6,899 bases of DNA from Opitutia bacterium UBA7397 (lineage in GTDB: Bacteria; Verrucomicrobiota; Verrucomicrobiia; Opitutales; UBA953): contig DKND01000071.1 in assembly GCA_002470605.1 (NCBI GenBank), forward strand, positions 4,266 through 11,164, read 5' to 3'. Below the pieces are notes generated by a model, which was not told the DNA's origin, searched no databases, and saw only the letters and a list, made by a program, of their open reading frames with translations. Each line of letters starts with the position of its first letter. Position 1 is the first letter of the stretch. Made by a program: the position numbers and the translations under genes. Below are positions 1 to 5,859 of this stretch, in pieces.

Positions 1-185
1 GCGAAGAAGCCGGCTTCGGTGTCGAGGCGCAGGCTTGCTTTGCGGGCGGCGGGATCCGGGCCGTGGCAATGGAAACAGCTGTCGGCGAGAATCGGACGGA
101 TGTCGCGGTTGAACTGAATCTTCTCATCGGCCGCGAAGGAGGCGGATACGAGGAAAGGCAGGAGCGCCAAGAGGGACTTACGCAT
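1..185 (-). CDS. Secreted PSCyt1-domain c-type cytochrome protein, N-terminal part only
   Basis: The 61 codons present start at the ATG at 185-183 and run off the left edge. Residues 1-19 form a signal peptide (Arg-Lys, then a Leu/Phe-rich core, ending SASFAA). The mature start, FNRDIRPILADSCFHCHGPD, is characteristic of the planctomycete cytochrome C domain PSCyt1. It contains a haem-c attachment motif C37-F-H-C40-H41, and the following KASLRLDTEAGFF is also typical. In this family PSCyt1 is usually followed by DUF1549 and DUF1553, giving a protein of roughly 800-1100 residues; that part lies outside the window. These proteins are presumed to be exported and to bind haem, and are very often found beside sulfatases in Planctomycetota and Verrucomicrobiota, but their reaction is not established. 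A 277-base gap separates it from the sulfatase upstream, so it probably has its own promoter. The domain call is firm; the full architecture is inferred. Confidence 0.9.
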   Translation of the reverse strand, partial: MRKSLLALLPFLVSASFAADEKIQFNRDIRPILADSCFHCHGPDPAARKASLRLDTEAGFF

Positions 186-242
186 GGGAAGGGATGTCTT
201 GAATAAAAGGGGTTATTGGGGGAGGGGAAGCGGGATACACGT

Positions 243-277
243 TTTGTGGATGTAAGTTTACCCTTTGTGTATGTAAG
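243..277. repeat. Tandem 14-base direct repeat, 21-base period, upstream of the cytochrome gene
   Basis: TTTGTGGATGTAAG at 243-256 and TTTGTGTATGTAAG at 264-277 match at 13 of 14 positions, with starts exactly 21 bases apart, which is two turns of the helix. On the minus strand the unit reads CTTACATnCACAAA. The copies lie about 58-92 bases upstream of the cytochrome ATG, a usual place for activator or repressor sites. Tandem same-face half-sites suggest a regulator that binds as a head-to-tail dimer. The repeat is seen directly; the operator role is inference and no regulator gene is in the window. Confidence 0.45.
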
Positions 278-309
278 AGTAGGGACCTGGGCGGGTTGTT
301 CCCTGCCTA

Positions 310-322
310 GGTATAAAATACC
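310..322. repeat. Short AT-centred palindrome
   Basis: GGTATAAAATACC is a perfect inverted repeat with 5-base arms around AAA, sitting in otherwise GC-rich DNA. On the minus strand it supplies TTTATA/TATACC stretches that could be part of a -10 region for the cytochrome gene. No matching -35 hexamer is evident, and the site is about 125 bases from the ATG. It could equally be a small operator or chance. Confidence 0.25.
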
Positions 323-344
323 ACCTTTCCGGGTAGGAATTAGC

Positions 345-375
345 TCAGATTTCCCAGCGGCGTGGCTTGGGCGGC
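345..375 (-). pseudogene. Possible 3' relic of a sulfatase gene (RRWE tail)
   Basis: Read on the minus strand, the segment ends in codons for K-P-R-R-W-E-I-stop. The end of sulfatase B encodes A-K-S-R-R-W-E-F-stop. At the DNA level 27 of 31 bases match positions 2253-2288 if a 5-base gap is allowed, including an exact 12-base core (351-362 against 2259-2270) that runs into the stop codon in the same phase. An in-frame TAG lies a few codons upstream and there is no start, so this is not a working gene. It may be what remains of a deleted or recombined sulfatase copy. The match is short and could be coincidence in GC-rich DNA. Confidence 0.3.
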
Positions 376-462
376 GAAACCTATCTGCGGACGCGCCAGA
401 CGGCCTAAGTGCGAACCTTGGATGGCAATGGACGAAAACTTAAGAGCGTCCGCCGTAGATTT

Positions 463-2244
463 TTAGAAATCGGTTCGGCTAGGAGTTCCGCCTTCGGCCT
501 GCAGTTCGATCCAGTCTAGTTCAGTGGTATCGCCCGCGGTCGGAGGAGAGATGCGAAGGTGGATAAGTCGTCCTTTGGATGGAATCAAAACTTTGACTTC
601 TTGTAAATCCGGCCCAGCCGGCCAGACGAATTTGACGGTGTTCGCGGGGATGAAATCTTTGTCCTCTTGCGTGCGCCAGGCTATGGAGGCTTCACCCCCT
701 TGGGTAGAGCGGGTGCGGGCGGTAAAAGTGACGGCGCCTTTGAGGCTGAGTCCGGATAGGGCGAGGAAAGGTCGGGCTTTAGGGGACGCCTTTGGGTCGG
801 CCACGAATTTCGAGACATCGCCTTTTTTCTCCAATGTGCCATTGCGGCAAATCCATGCCGTATTTTTTACGGGCGGAGCGGTGCGGAGGATGAGGTCATG
901 TTCGGCGTAGAGGCCTTCATGATGCTCATCGAACGACGTGGGCAGGCCCGGGGGCAGCAGGGTATCGCTCCAGGCTTTAAGGGCATTGTTCAGGCGTGCG
1001 ACGACTTCCGGCTGTTGGGCGAAAAGATTTCGATTAATATTTTCGCCGTCAGGTTGGGAAATATCGAAGAGCAGTTGCACGCGGTCGCCGAGGCGAATGA
1101 GTTTCCAGGGGAATTCTTGCACGGCGGCTTGCGAGCCCCATCGCCAGAAGAGTCGTTCATGGGGTGCGTCCTGATTCTTGCCTAAGAGGTAAGGAAGCAG
1201 ATTAGTACCATCGAGAATGGGGTCCTTGGGCAGGCCGGCGAGTGCGACGGCGGTGGCTGCGACATCGAGGTTGATCACTGGCTTGTCGTAGACCATGCCG
1301 GCGGGGATTTTGCTCGGCCAAGCGGCGAGGAAGGGCGTCCGGATACCTCCTTCGGCGAGCATGCCTTTTTGTCCGACCATCGGGACATTGATCGAGCCAT
1401 CCCAGACTGCGCCCAGCGGCGCGCCATTGTCTCCGATGAAAAAGATGAGGGTGTTCTCTTCTTGGTTCATTGCTTTAAGTTTGGCACGGAGCTGGCCGAG
1501 GCCTTCGTCCATGGCGGCAATCATCGATAGCGCCTGACGTCGTTCCTTGGGCAGGTTGGCGGGCGTCTGGGAGAACCATGGCTCAGGCGATTCGAGCGGA
1601 ACATGTGGGGCGTACCAAGCGAGGTAGAGGAAGAACGGCTGGTCGGGCTTGGCGACGCGTCGATCGAGGAACGATAGGGCGGCCTCGGTCTGGACGACGA
1701 CGCGGAAACGCTCATCCGTCACGACGTGTGGAGCGTCTGCGAAAGGTTTCCCTTGCAGGTCATGGGAAGCGTAGAATTGGCGGAGTTCTCCGCGGAAGTA
1801 TTCATCGAAGCCTTGGCCGTGCGGCATGTGCTCTTTCATGAGGCGCACGGCTTTCTCGCCTTTTTTACCACCGCTATCGAGGTGCCATTTGCCGACCTGC
1901 CCCGTGACGTAGCCGGCGGACTTGAGGCGTTCCGCAATGGTCACTTCCGCCAAGGGCAGCGGTCCTTTGCCGTTATCTTCGACGCCGAACTTCTGTTGGT
2001 AGCGTCCGGTCATTACGCCGGCGCGCGACGGGACGCATTGGGGTGCGCTGACATAACCGCGATTAAAGCGTACACCATCCTTGGCGAGCTGATCGAGGTT
2101 CGGCGTGCGGATGTCCTTGTCCACGCCTTGCGCGCCAAGGTCGGCCCAACCGTGGTCATCGCTGTAAATAAGAATGATATTTGGCTGACGTTCGGCGGCG
2201 ATAGTCAGGCTCGCGCAGGCGAGTAAAAGGAGCAGGGAGCGCAT
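463..2244 (-). CDS. Exported sulfatase C (formylglycine-dependent, S1 family) with extra C-terminal domain
   Basis: This 593-residue protein probably hydrolyses sulfate esters on a polysaccharide outside the cytoplasm. Residues 1-17 are a short signal peptide ending TIAA. The sulfatase domain follows: metal-binding D29-D30 in YSDDHG, the modifiable cysteine in C70-V-P-S-R74, GKWHL (K119, H121), APHVPLE with H214, GDNG with D272-N273, and GQKGMLAEGGIRTPF with K293. HL is followed by Asp rather than the usual Gly. From about residue 461 to 581 there is an additional beta-rich domain (PFL, LKGA, TQGGE, DWIEL) shared with sulfatase B. The frame stays open upstream to 2397, but that extension overlaps the end of gene B and has no signal character, so the ATG at 2244 is chosen. 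It follows B by 8 bases with no clear ribosome site, implying cotranscription and perhaps translational coupling. It diverges strongly from A and B around the active site, so the substrate position is likely different. The exact S1 subfamily and substrate cannot be told. Confidence 0.93.
   Translation of the reverse strand: MRSLLLLLACASLTIAAERQPNIILIYSDDHGWADLGAQGVDKDIRTPNLDQLAKDGVRFNRGYVSAPQCVPSRAGVMTGRYQQKFGVEDNGKGPLPLAEVTIAERLKSAGYVTGQVGKWHLDSGGKKGEKAVRLMKEHMPHGQGFDEYFRGELRQFYASHDLQGKPFADAPHVVTDERFRVVVQTEAALSFLDRRVAKPDQPFFLYLAWYAPHVPLESPEPWFSQTPANLPKERRQALSMIAAMDEGLGQLRAKLKAMNQEENTLIFFIGDNGAPLGAVWDGSINVPMVGQKGMLAEGGIRTPFLAAWPSKIPAGMVYDKPVINLDVAATAVALAGLPKDPILDGTNLLPYLLGKNQDAPHERLFWRWGSQAAVQEFPWKLIRLGDRVQLLFDISQPDGENINRNLFAQQPEVVARLNNALKAWSDTLLPPGLPTSFDEHHEGLYAEHDLILRTAPPVKNTAWICRNGTLEKKGDVSKFVADPKASPKARPFLALSGLSLKGAVTFTARTRSTQGGEASIAWRTQEDKDFIPANTVKFVWPAGPDLQEVKVLIPSKGRLIHLRISPPTAGDTTELDWIELQAEGGTPSRTDF
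502..864 (-). other. C-terminal accessory domain of sulfatase C
   Basis: These codons (about residues 461-581) encode a region beyond the normal sulfatase fold. It aligns in order with the end of sulfatase B: Trp near the start, PFL, LKGA, an R-x-R-[ST]-T-x-GGE segment, LRxxxP and finally DW[IV]EL. Such beta-strand-rich tails are often glycan-binding or packing modules. The homology between the two tails is visible; a binding role is inference. Confidence 0.6.
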
Positions 2245-2252
2245 GGTAAGGT

Positions 2253-4142
2253 TTAGAATTCCCAGCGGCGGGACTTGGCACCGGCGGCTTTGAGCTCGAC
2301 CCAGTCGATCTCCACGGCCTCGGTGGTGTGCGGAAGGTAGAGGCGGAGAATCGGAGCAGCGCCGACGTTCGGCAGGTCGACCGTGATGTCCTGCCAATCG
2401 CCACCCTTGGCGGCATAAGGAATCACCGTGGGCTTGGCGTCTTTCTTTTCCGGGCTGGACATGAGATCGATGTGGCCTTCGCCGCCGGTGGTAGTGCGAA
2501 GGCGGAAGGTGATTTTGGCCGCTCCTTTTAGGGAGGCACCGACTCCGAGGAATGGTTCTGCGCCGGTTGCTTTGGCGGTCAGGATACCGTCCTTGACCGA
2601 GGCACTGCAGTTGCGGTTCTTCCAGCCCATCAGCGGGTCTTTTGGCGTGGCGGCGACTTTGCCGGAGGCGGGATTGAGTTTAGGGAGGACGGCTTCGGTG
2701 TCCTTGAGGAAGTCGGTGATGAGTCCGTTCAGTTCGGCGGTGAGTTCGGGCTTCTCCTTGGCGAGATTTTGTTTTTCGCCGAGGTCGTTCTTCAGGTCGT
2801 ACAGTTCAAGCCGGTCGGAACCGTCTTCGTTGCGTGCGTAGAAACGGATGAGCTTCCAGTCGCCCTTACGGACATAAGTGCCAGGGTAGAGTCCGTCCAT
2901 GTGTTCGGATTGATTTTCACTGCCGTGAGGGAAGTGGCAGAATACGCGATCGCGCGGCGACGGGGCGCCCAAGAAGGCCTGGGATTGATCGTGGCCGTCG
3001 AGTTTAATGTCGGCGTGCGGTTTGAGTCCGGTCATCGTCAGGAGCGTCGGGTAGAAGTCGGTGCTCTGGAAAAGCATATCGTTCGTGGTTTCTTTTTTAA
3101 CCTTGCCGGGCCAAACGAGGATGAAGGGCTCGCGGGTGCCGCCTTCATAGAGAGATGCTTTGCCGCTGCGGAGGGGAAGGTTGCTGGTGGCCGGGATATC
3201 GGCGTAGCCATCCGGGTCGGTCTTTTTGGGCGGGTAAGCGTAACCGCCGTTGTCGGAATAAAAGACGATGATCGTGTTGTCGGCGATGCCGGCGTCATCA
3301 ATCGCTTGAACGATGCGGCCCACGCCATCGTCGAGGGATTTCACCATCGCGGCGTAAAGGGCATTATGCTGCGGGTTCTTCGAATCGGCCTTGGCTTTGA
3401 AGTGTTCGATATAATCCGGGCGGGCGTTCCAAGGGGAGTGGACCGAGAAGGCCCAATAGTTGACGTAGAATGGCTTGTCTTTGTGGGCGGTGATATACTT
3501 GGCGGCTTCCTTAGACATACGATCCTCGATGTGCATGCCGACATCATCGGTGATCGTGGGGTCCTTGATGAATTTCCACGGGGCGAGATAGCCGCCGCCG
3601 GGTCCGGCAGCGTTCGGCGTGTGCGGGAAATCGAAATCGAAGCCCTGATCCATCGGCTCATAATGGTCGGCCGGTTTGAGGTTATGGCCGAGATGCCACT
3701 TGCCGAAGTGGGCGGTCGCGTAGCCAGCTTCCTTGAGGGCTTCGGCGAGGGTGAAGTATTCGGTCTTCAGGCGAGAGACGCTGTTGGCGACGAGTACGCG
3801 AGATTTAGGACCGTCTTTGACCAGTTCCTTGGTTAGGTAGATCGGATTGATGTGGCAGACCGGTGCGGTGATGCCAGTGCGCGCCGGGTATTGGCCGACC
3901 ATGATACTTGAGCGCGTCGGTGAGCAAAGCGGGCTGGCGGCGTAGGCTTGGGTAAAGCGTGCCCCACGTTGGGAGAGACGATCGATGTTTGGGGTCTCGT
4001 AATAAGTGCTGCCAAAGCAACCGAGGTCATGGGCGCCAAGGTCGTCGGCGAGGATGAAGATCACGTTGGGTTTGCGCGCTTCTTCGGCTGATAGCGCGAT
4101 GCAACTCAGCAGTGCAAGGAAGAGGATGGGGAGGCGTTTCAT
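2253..4142 (-). CDS. Exported sulfatase B (formylglycine-dependent, S1 family) with extra C-terminal domain
   Basis: A 629-residue arylsulfatase-type enzyme, predicted to remove sulfate from a glycan in the periplasm or at the cell surface. Residues 1-19 are a signal peptide; L-L-S-C14 is a marginal lipobox, so membrane anchoring is possible, but cleavage at ALSA is at least as likely. The catalytic set is complete: D33-D34 in LADDLG, the modifiable cysteine in C73-S-P-T-R77, GKWHLG (K148, H150), H235 in SVHSP, SDNGG with D297-N298, and RSGKASLYEGGTREPF with K328. RKGDWKLIRF (425-433) and LELYDLKNDLGEKQNLA (445-461) mark the sulfatase C-terminal subdomain. Residues about 502-617 are an added domain shared with sulfatase C, and the protein ends SRRWEF. 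The start at 4142 directly precedes the signal peptide; no strong ribosome site is seen. The 163-base gap upstream may hold a promoter. The domain style resembles the galactose-type arylsulfatase subfamilies, but substrate is not determinable. Confidence 0.95.
   Translation of the reverse strand: MKRLPILFLALLSCIALSAEEARKPNVIFILADDLGAHDLGCFGSTYYETPNIDRLSQRGARFTQAYAASPLCSPTRSSIMVGQYPARTGITAPVCHINPIYLTKELVKDGPKSRVLVANSVSRLKTEYFTLAEALKEAGYATAHFGKWHLGHNLKPADHYEPMDQGFDFDFPHTPNAAGPGGGYLAPWKFIKDPTITDDVGMHIEDRMSKEAAKYITAHKDKPFYVNYWAFSVHSPWNARPDYIEHFKAKADSKNPQHNALYAAMVKSLDDGVGRIVQAIDDAGIADNTIIVFYSDNGGYAYPPKKTDPDGYADIPATSNLPLRSGKASLYEGGTREPFILVWPGKVKKETTNDMLFQSTDFYPTLLTMTGLKPHADIKLDGHDQSQAFLGAPSPRDRVFCHFPHGSENQSEHMDGLYPGTYVRKGDWKLIRFYARNEDGSDRLELYDLKNDLGEKQNLAKEKPELTAELNGLITDFLKDTEAVLPKLNPASGKVAATPKDPLMGWKNRNCSASVKDGILTAKATGAEPFLGVGASLKGAAKITFRLRTTTGGEGHIDLMSSPEKKDAKPTVIPYAAKGGDWQDITVDLPNVGAAPILRLYLPHTTEAVEIDWVELKAAGAKSRRWEF
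2292..2639 (-). other. C-terminal accessory domain of sulfatase B
   Basis: These codons (about residues 502-617) follow the end of the regular sulfatase fold, after a Pro/Lys linker. The segment shares PFL, LKGA, T-T-GGE, LRLYLP and DWVEL with the tail of sulfatase C in the same order and at similar spacing, so the two are homologous. Sulfatase A stops before this point. The fold looks all-beta; carbohydrate binding is a reasonable guess but not shown. Confidence 0.6.
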
Positions 4143-4265
4143 ATTTCGTTGGATAAAGGTAAAAGTGAGTAGGGGTACGACGGGTTAGATTGCGTCTTTA
4201 AGTCGGGAGACCGCAACGAAAACTACTCCAACCCGAGTTGAGTTAGGGCTCCTCCTCACGCCTTA

Positions 4266-4271
4266 TTTATA
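4266..4271 (-). promoter_or_regulatory. Possible -10 box for sulfatases B and C
   Basis: The minus strand reads TATAAA inside CATATAAATAAGG, the most AT-rich piece of the gap, about 125 bases before the start of sulfatase B. No recognisable TTGACA-like -35 lies 16-18 bases upstream. Promoter rules for this group of bacteria are poorly known, so the call is weak. Confidence 0.2.
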
Positions 4272-4284
4272 TGAGGATTAATGA

Positions 4285-4298
4285 AGCCCGGTCGGGCT
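4285..4298 (-). terminator. Small hairpin after sulfatase A, possible weak terminator
   Basis: On the minus strand, AGCCC-GACC-GGGCT forms a 5-base-pair GC-rich stem with a tetraloop, starting 8 bases after the stop codon of sulfatase A. The following bases, TCATTAATCC, are AT-leaning but not a proper T-run. It may slow or partly end transcription, or protect the 3' end of the upstream message. A full intrinsic terminator is doubtful. Confidence 0.3.
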
Positions 4299-4305
4299 GC
4301 GCACC

Positions 4306-5838
4306 TTACTGGGCGACGGCTTTCTTCCCTTTACCTTTTTTGCCCGTGGGTGTCTCGGCGCTTTCGATTTTCGGATTACGGGTCGGCATGGCAGCGTTGG
4401 TTTCTTTGCGCCAAGCGTTCAGCCGATCGAGCAGCTCCTTCGTCTTTTCGGGGGCGGCGAGGGCGAGGTTCTTCGTCTCGCTGATATCATCCTTAAGATT
4501 GTAAAGTTCGAGGTGTCCGTCTTCCAGGTATTCCATGAGCTTCCAATCGCCTTGCTGGATGAGGCTGACGGGAGTTGTGCGCCACAATCCCGTGCCAGCG
4601 CCGAGGTAACCGGGGAAATGCTGGAAGATCGCATCTCGTTTTAAAGCAGCGGTTGGATTTTTGAAAAGTGGCACCAGACTTTCACCGTCGAGTATTTGGC
4701 GCGGCAAGGGAGCGCCGGCGATTTCCAGTAGGGTCGGGAACAGGTCGACGTGCACGGTGGGCGTATTTACGACGGTGCCGGGAGTGACTTTTCCGGGCCA
4801 GCGGACGATGAAGGGGACGCGGGTGCCGCCTTCGTAGAGGCTGCCCTTACCGCTCCGTAAAGGGGTGTTGTCCGTGATACCGCCGCCTTCAGGGTCGTTC
4901 TCGTTTTTCCCCTTTCTTATGGTTTTGCTCTCTTTGCCTGGTTCGCGAATCAGTCCGTCCGGACGGTCGTAACCGCCCACGCCGCCGTTATCGCTGGCGA
5001 AGATAAAAACAGTGTTATCGGTGAGTTTTAGTTCATCGAGTTTCGCCATGAGACGTCCGACGCTTTCGTCGACACTTGCGATCATCGCGGCATAGGTTGG
5101 ATTATTGTGTCCGCCGACGGCGGTCTTCGGCTTGAATTTGGCGATGAGGTCTGCCTTGGCTTCGAAGGGCGCATGCACGCCGTAATGCGGCAAGTAGAGC
5201 AGGAAGGGCTTGGCCTTGTTGCGTTCGATGAAGTCGACGGCTTTATCAGTGAGGAAGTCTGCCAAGTATTGTTCGGGTGGGTGTTCGGTCTTCGGGTTGG
5301 TTTCGAAGTTGAAATGTTTGCCTTCGGATTCGATGGCTTCGTCGAAGCCGCGTTTGGAGGGGTGGTAAGTGGGGGTGGTGCCAAGGTGCCACTTACCGAA
5401 CATCGCCGTCGCGTAGCCGGCGGCCTTGAGCTGATTGGCGAACGTATCGCGATCGAGGGAAAGTTTGGTGACGTTGTCGACGGGCTTGAGCGGCCGTGTC
5501 TGCCAATTGAAGCGTTCGATTGAGCCCACGGTGTAGGTGCCGGTGCGGGCGCCATACTGGCCGGAGAGCAATGCCGAGCGGGTGGGGGCGCAGTTCTGAC
5601 AGTGGTGGTGGTTGATCAGCTTTTCGCCCTGGGCGGCGAGCCGATCGATGTTGGGCGTCTCGTAATACTTGCTGCCGAAGCAGGCGACGTCCGTGTACCC
5701 AAGGTCGTCGGCCAAGACGAAGATAATATTAGGCGGTCGGGCTTCAGTGGCTAAACTACCGACGGTGAGTAGGATGGTGTAGAGGCATGGTGCCCAGCGG
5801 GCGAAGGTGAGCATGGCGCAGGTTGGGCGTGATGGCAT
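4306..5838 (-). CDS. Exported sulfatase A (formylglycine-dependent, S1 family) with lysine-rich tail
   Basis: A 510-residue sulfatase, close to the usual single-domain length. The active site is complete: D44-D45 in LADDLG, the modifiable cysteine in C83-A-P-T-R87 (preceded by C80), GKWHLG (K149, H151), H222 in YGVHAPFE, SDNGG with D283-N284, and RSGKGSLYEGGTRVPF with K331. A charged, gly-rich insertion (about 288-325) lies between the SDNGG and RSGK motifs. DWKLMEY and LELYNLKDDISETKNLA close the fold. It lacks the extra C-terminal domain of B and C and ends instead in the basic tail GKKGKGKKAVAQ. The signal peptide is clearer if translation begins at Met9 (5814; 502 residues), so the true start is uncertain between 5838 and 5814; neither has a good ribosome site. 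The gene follows the esterase by 21 bases and is probably cotranscribed with it. It is likely periplasmic or secreted; substrate unknown. Confidence 0.94.
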   Translation of the reverse strand: MPSRPTCAMLTFARWAPCLYTILLTVGSLATEARPPNIIFVLADDLGYTDVACFGSKYYETPNIDRLAAQGEKLINHHHCQNCAPTRSALLSGQYGARTGTYTVGSIERFNWQTRPLKPVDNVTKLSLDRDTFANQLKAAGYATAMFGKWHLGTTPTYHPSKRGFDEAIESEGKHFNFETNPKTEHPPEQYLADFLTDKAVDFIERNKAKPFLLYLPHYGVHAPFEAKADLIAKFKPKTAVGGHNNPTYAAMIASVDESVGRLMAKLDELKLTDNTVFIFASDNGGVGGYDRPDGLIREPGKESKTIRKGKNENDPEGGGITDNTPLRSGKGSLYEGGTRVPFIVRWPGKVTPGTVVNTPTVHVDLFPTLLEIAGAPLPRQILDGESLVPLFKNPTAALKRDAIFQHFPGYLGAGTGLWRTTPVSLIQQGDWKLMEYLEDGHLELYNLKDDISETKNLALAAPEKTKELLDRLNAWRKETNAAMPTRNPKIESAETPTGKKGKGKKAVAQ

Positions 5839-5859
5839 AGGTCTTTAAGTGAAGAATTA

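Larger units (their letters stand above)
186..462. other. 277-base non-coding stretch between sulfatase C and the cytochrome gene
   Basis: No credible gene is visible here. The stretch separates two minus-strand genes and should hold the promoter of the cytochrome gene, read right to left. It contains a tandem 14-base direct repeat (243-277), a small palindrome (310-322), and a 31-base relic resembling the 3' end of sulfatase B (345-375). The plus-strand open frame 216-443 has no family resemblance, covers the repeat and palindrome, and is judged spurious. Confidence 0.7.
4143..4305. other. 163-base gap between sulfatases A and B
   Basis: The stretch lies between two genes read in the same direction, and no gene is visible in it. 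It is longer than the other spacings inside the cluster (8 and 21 bases), which suggests a transcript boundary or internal promoter. It contains a small hairpin just after the stop of sulfatase A (4285-4298) and an AT-rich element (4266-4271). Confidence 0.5.

Noticed and set aside
330..420. tRNA-like start, GGAATTAGCTCAG
   Set aside because: It resembles a D-arm sequence, but no acceptor stem, anticodon arm or TTCRA loop follows at the right spacing.
216..443. Plus-strand 75-codon open frame in the intergenic stretch
   Set aside because: No recognisable domain, opposite strand to all neighbours, and it covers the repeat, palindrome and relic.
430..451. Hairpin GGACG...CGTCC after sulfatase C, as a terminator
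   Set aside because: Only 5 base pairs with a 12-base loop and no T-run on the transcribed side.
386..453. 8-base inverted repeat GCGGACGC/GCGTCCGC with a 51-base spacer
   Set aside because: Short, GC-rich and widely spaced; likely chance.
2245..2397. N-terminal extension of sulfatase C to 644 residues
   Set aside because: It overlaps the end of sulfatase B and is Arg/His-rich without signal character; the signal peptide begins at the ATG at 2244.
2769..3836. A 355-codon plus-strand open frame
   Set aside because: It lies entirely antisense to sulfatase B, shows no family motif, and is explained by the GC-biased third positions of the true gene.
4249..4257. Strong Shine-Dalgarno-like GAGGAGGAG on the minus strand in the 163-base gap
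   Set aside because: No start codon lies 5-12 bases downstream, and it is over 100 bases from the start of sulfatase B.
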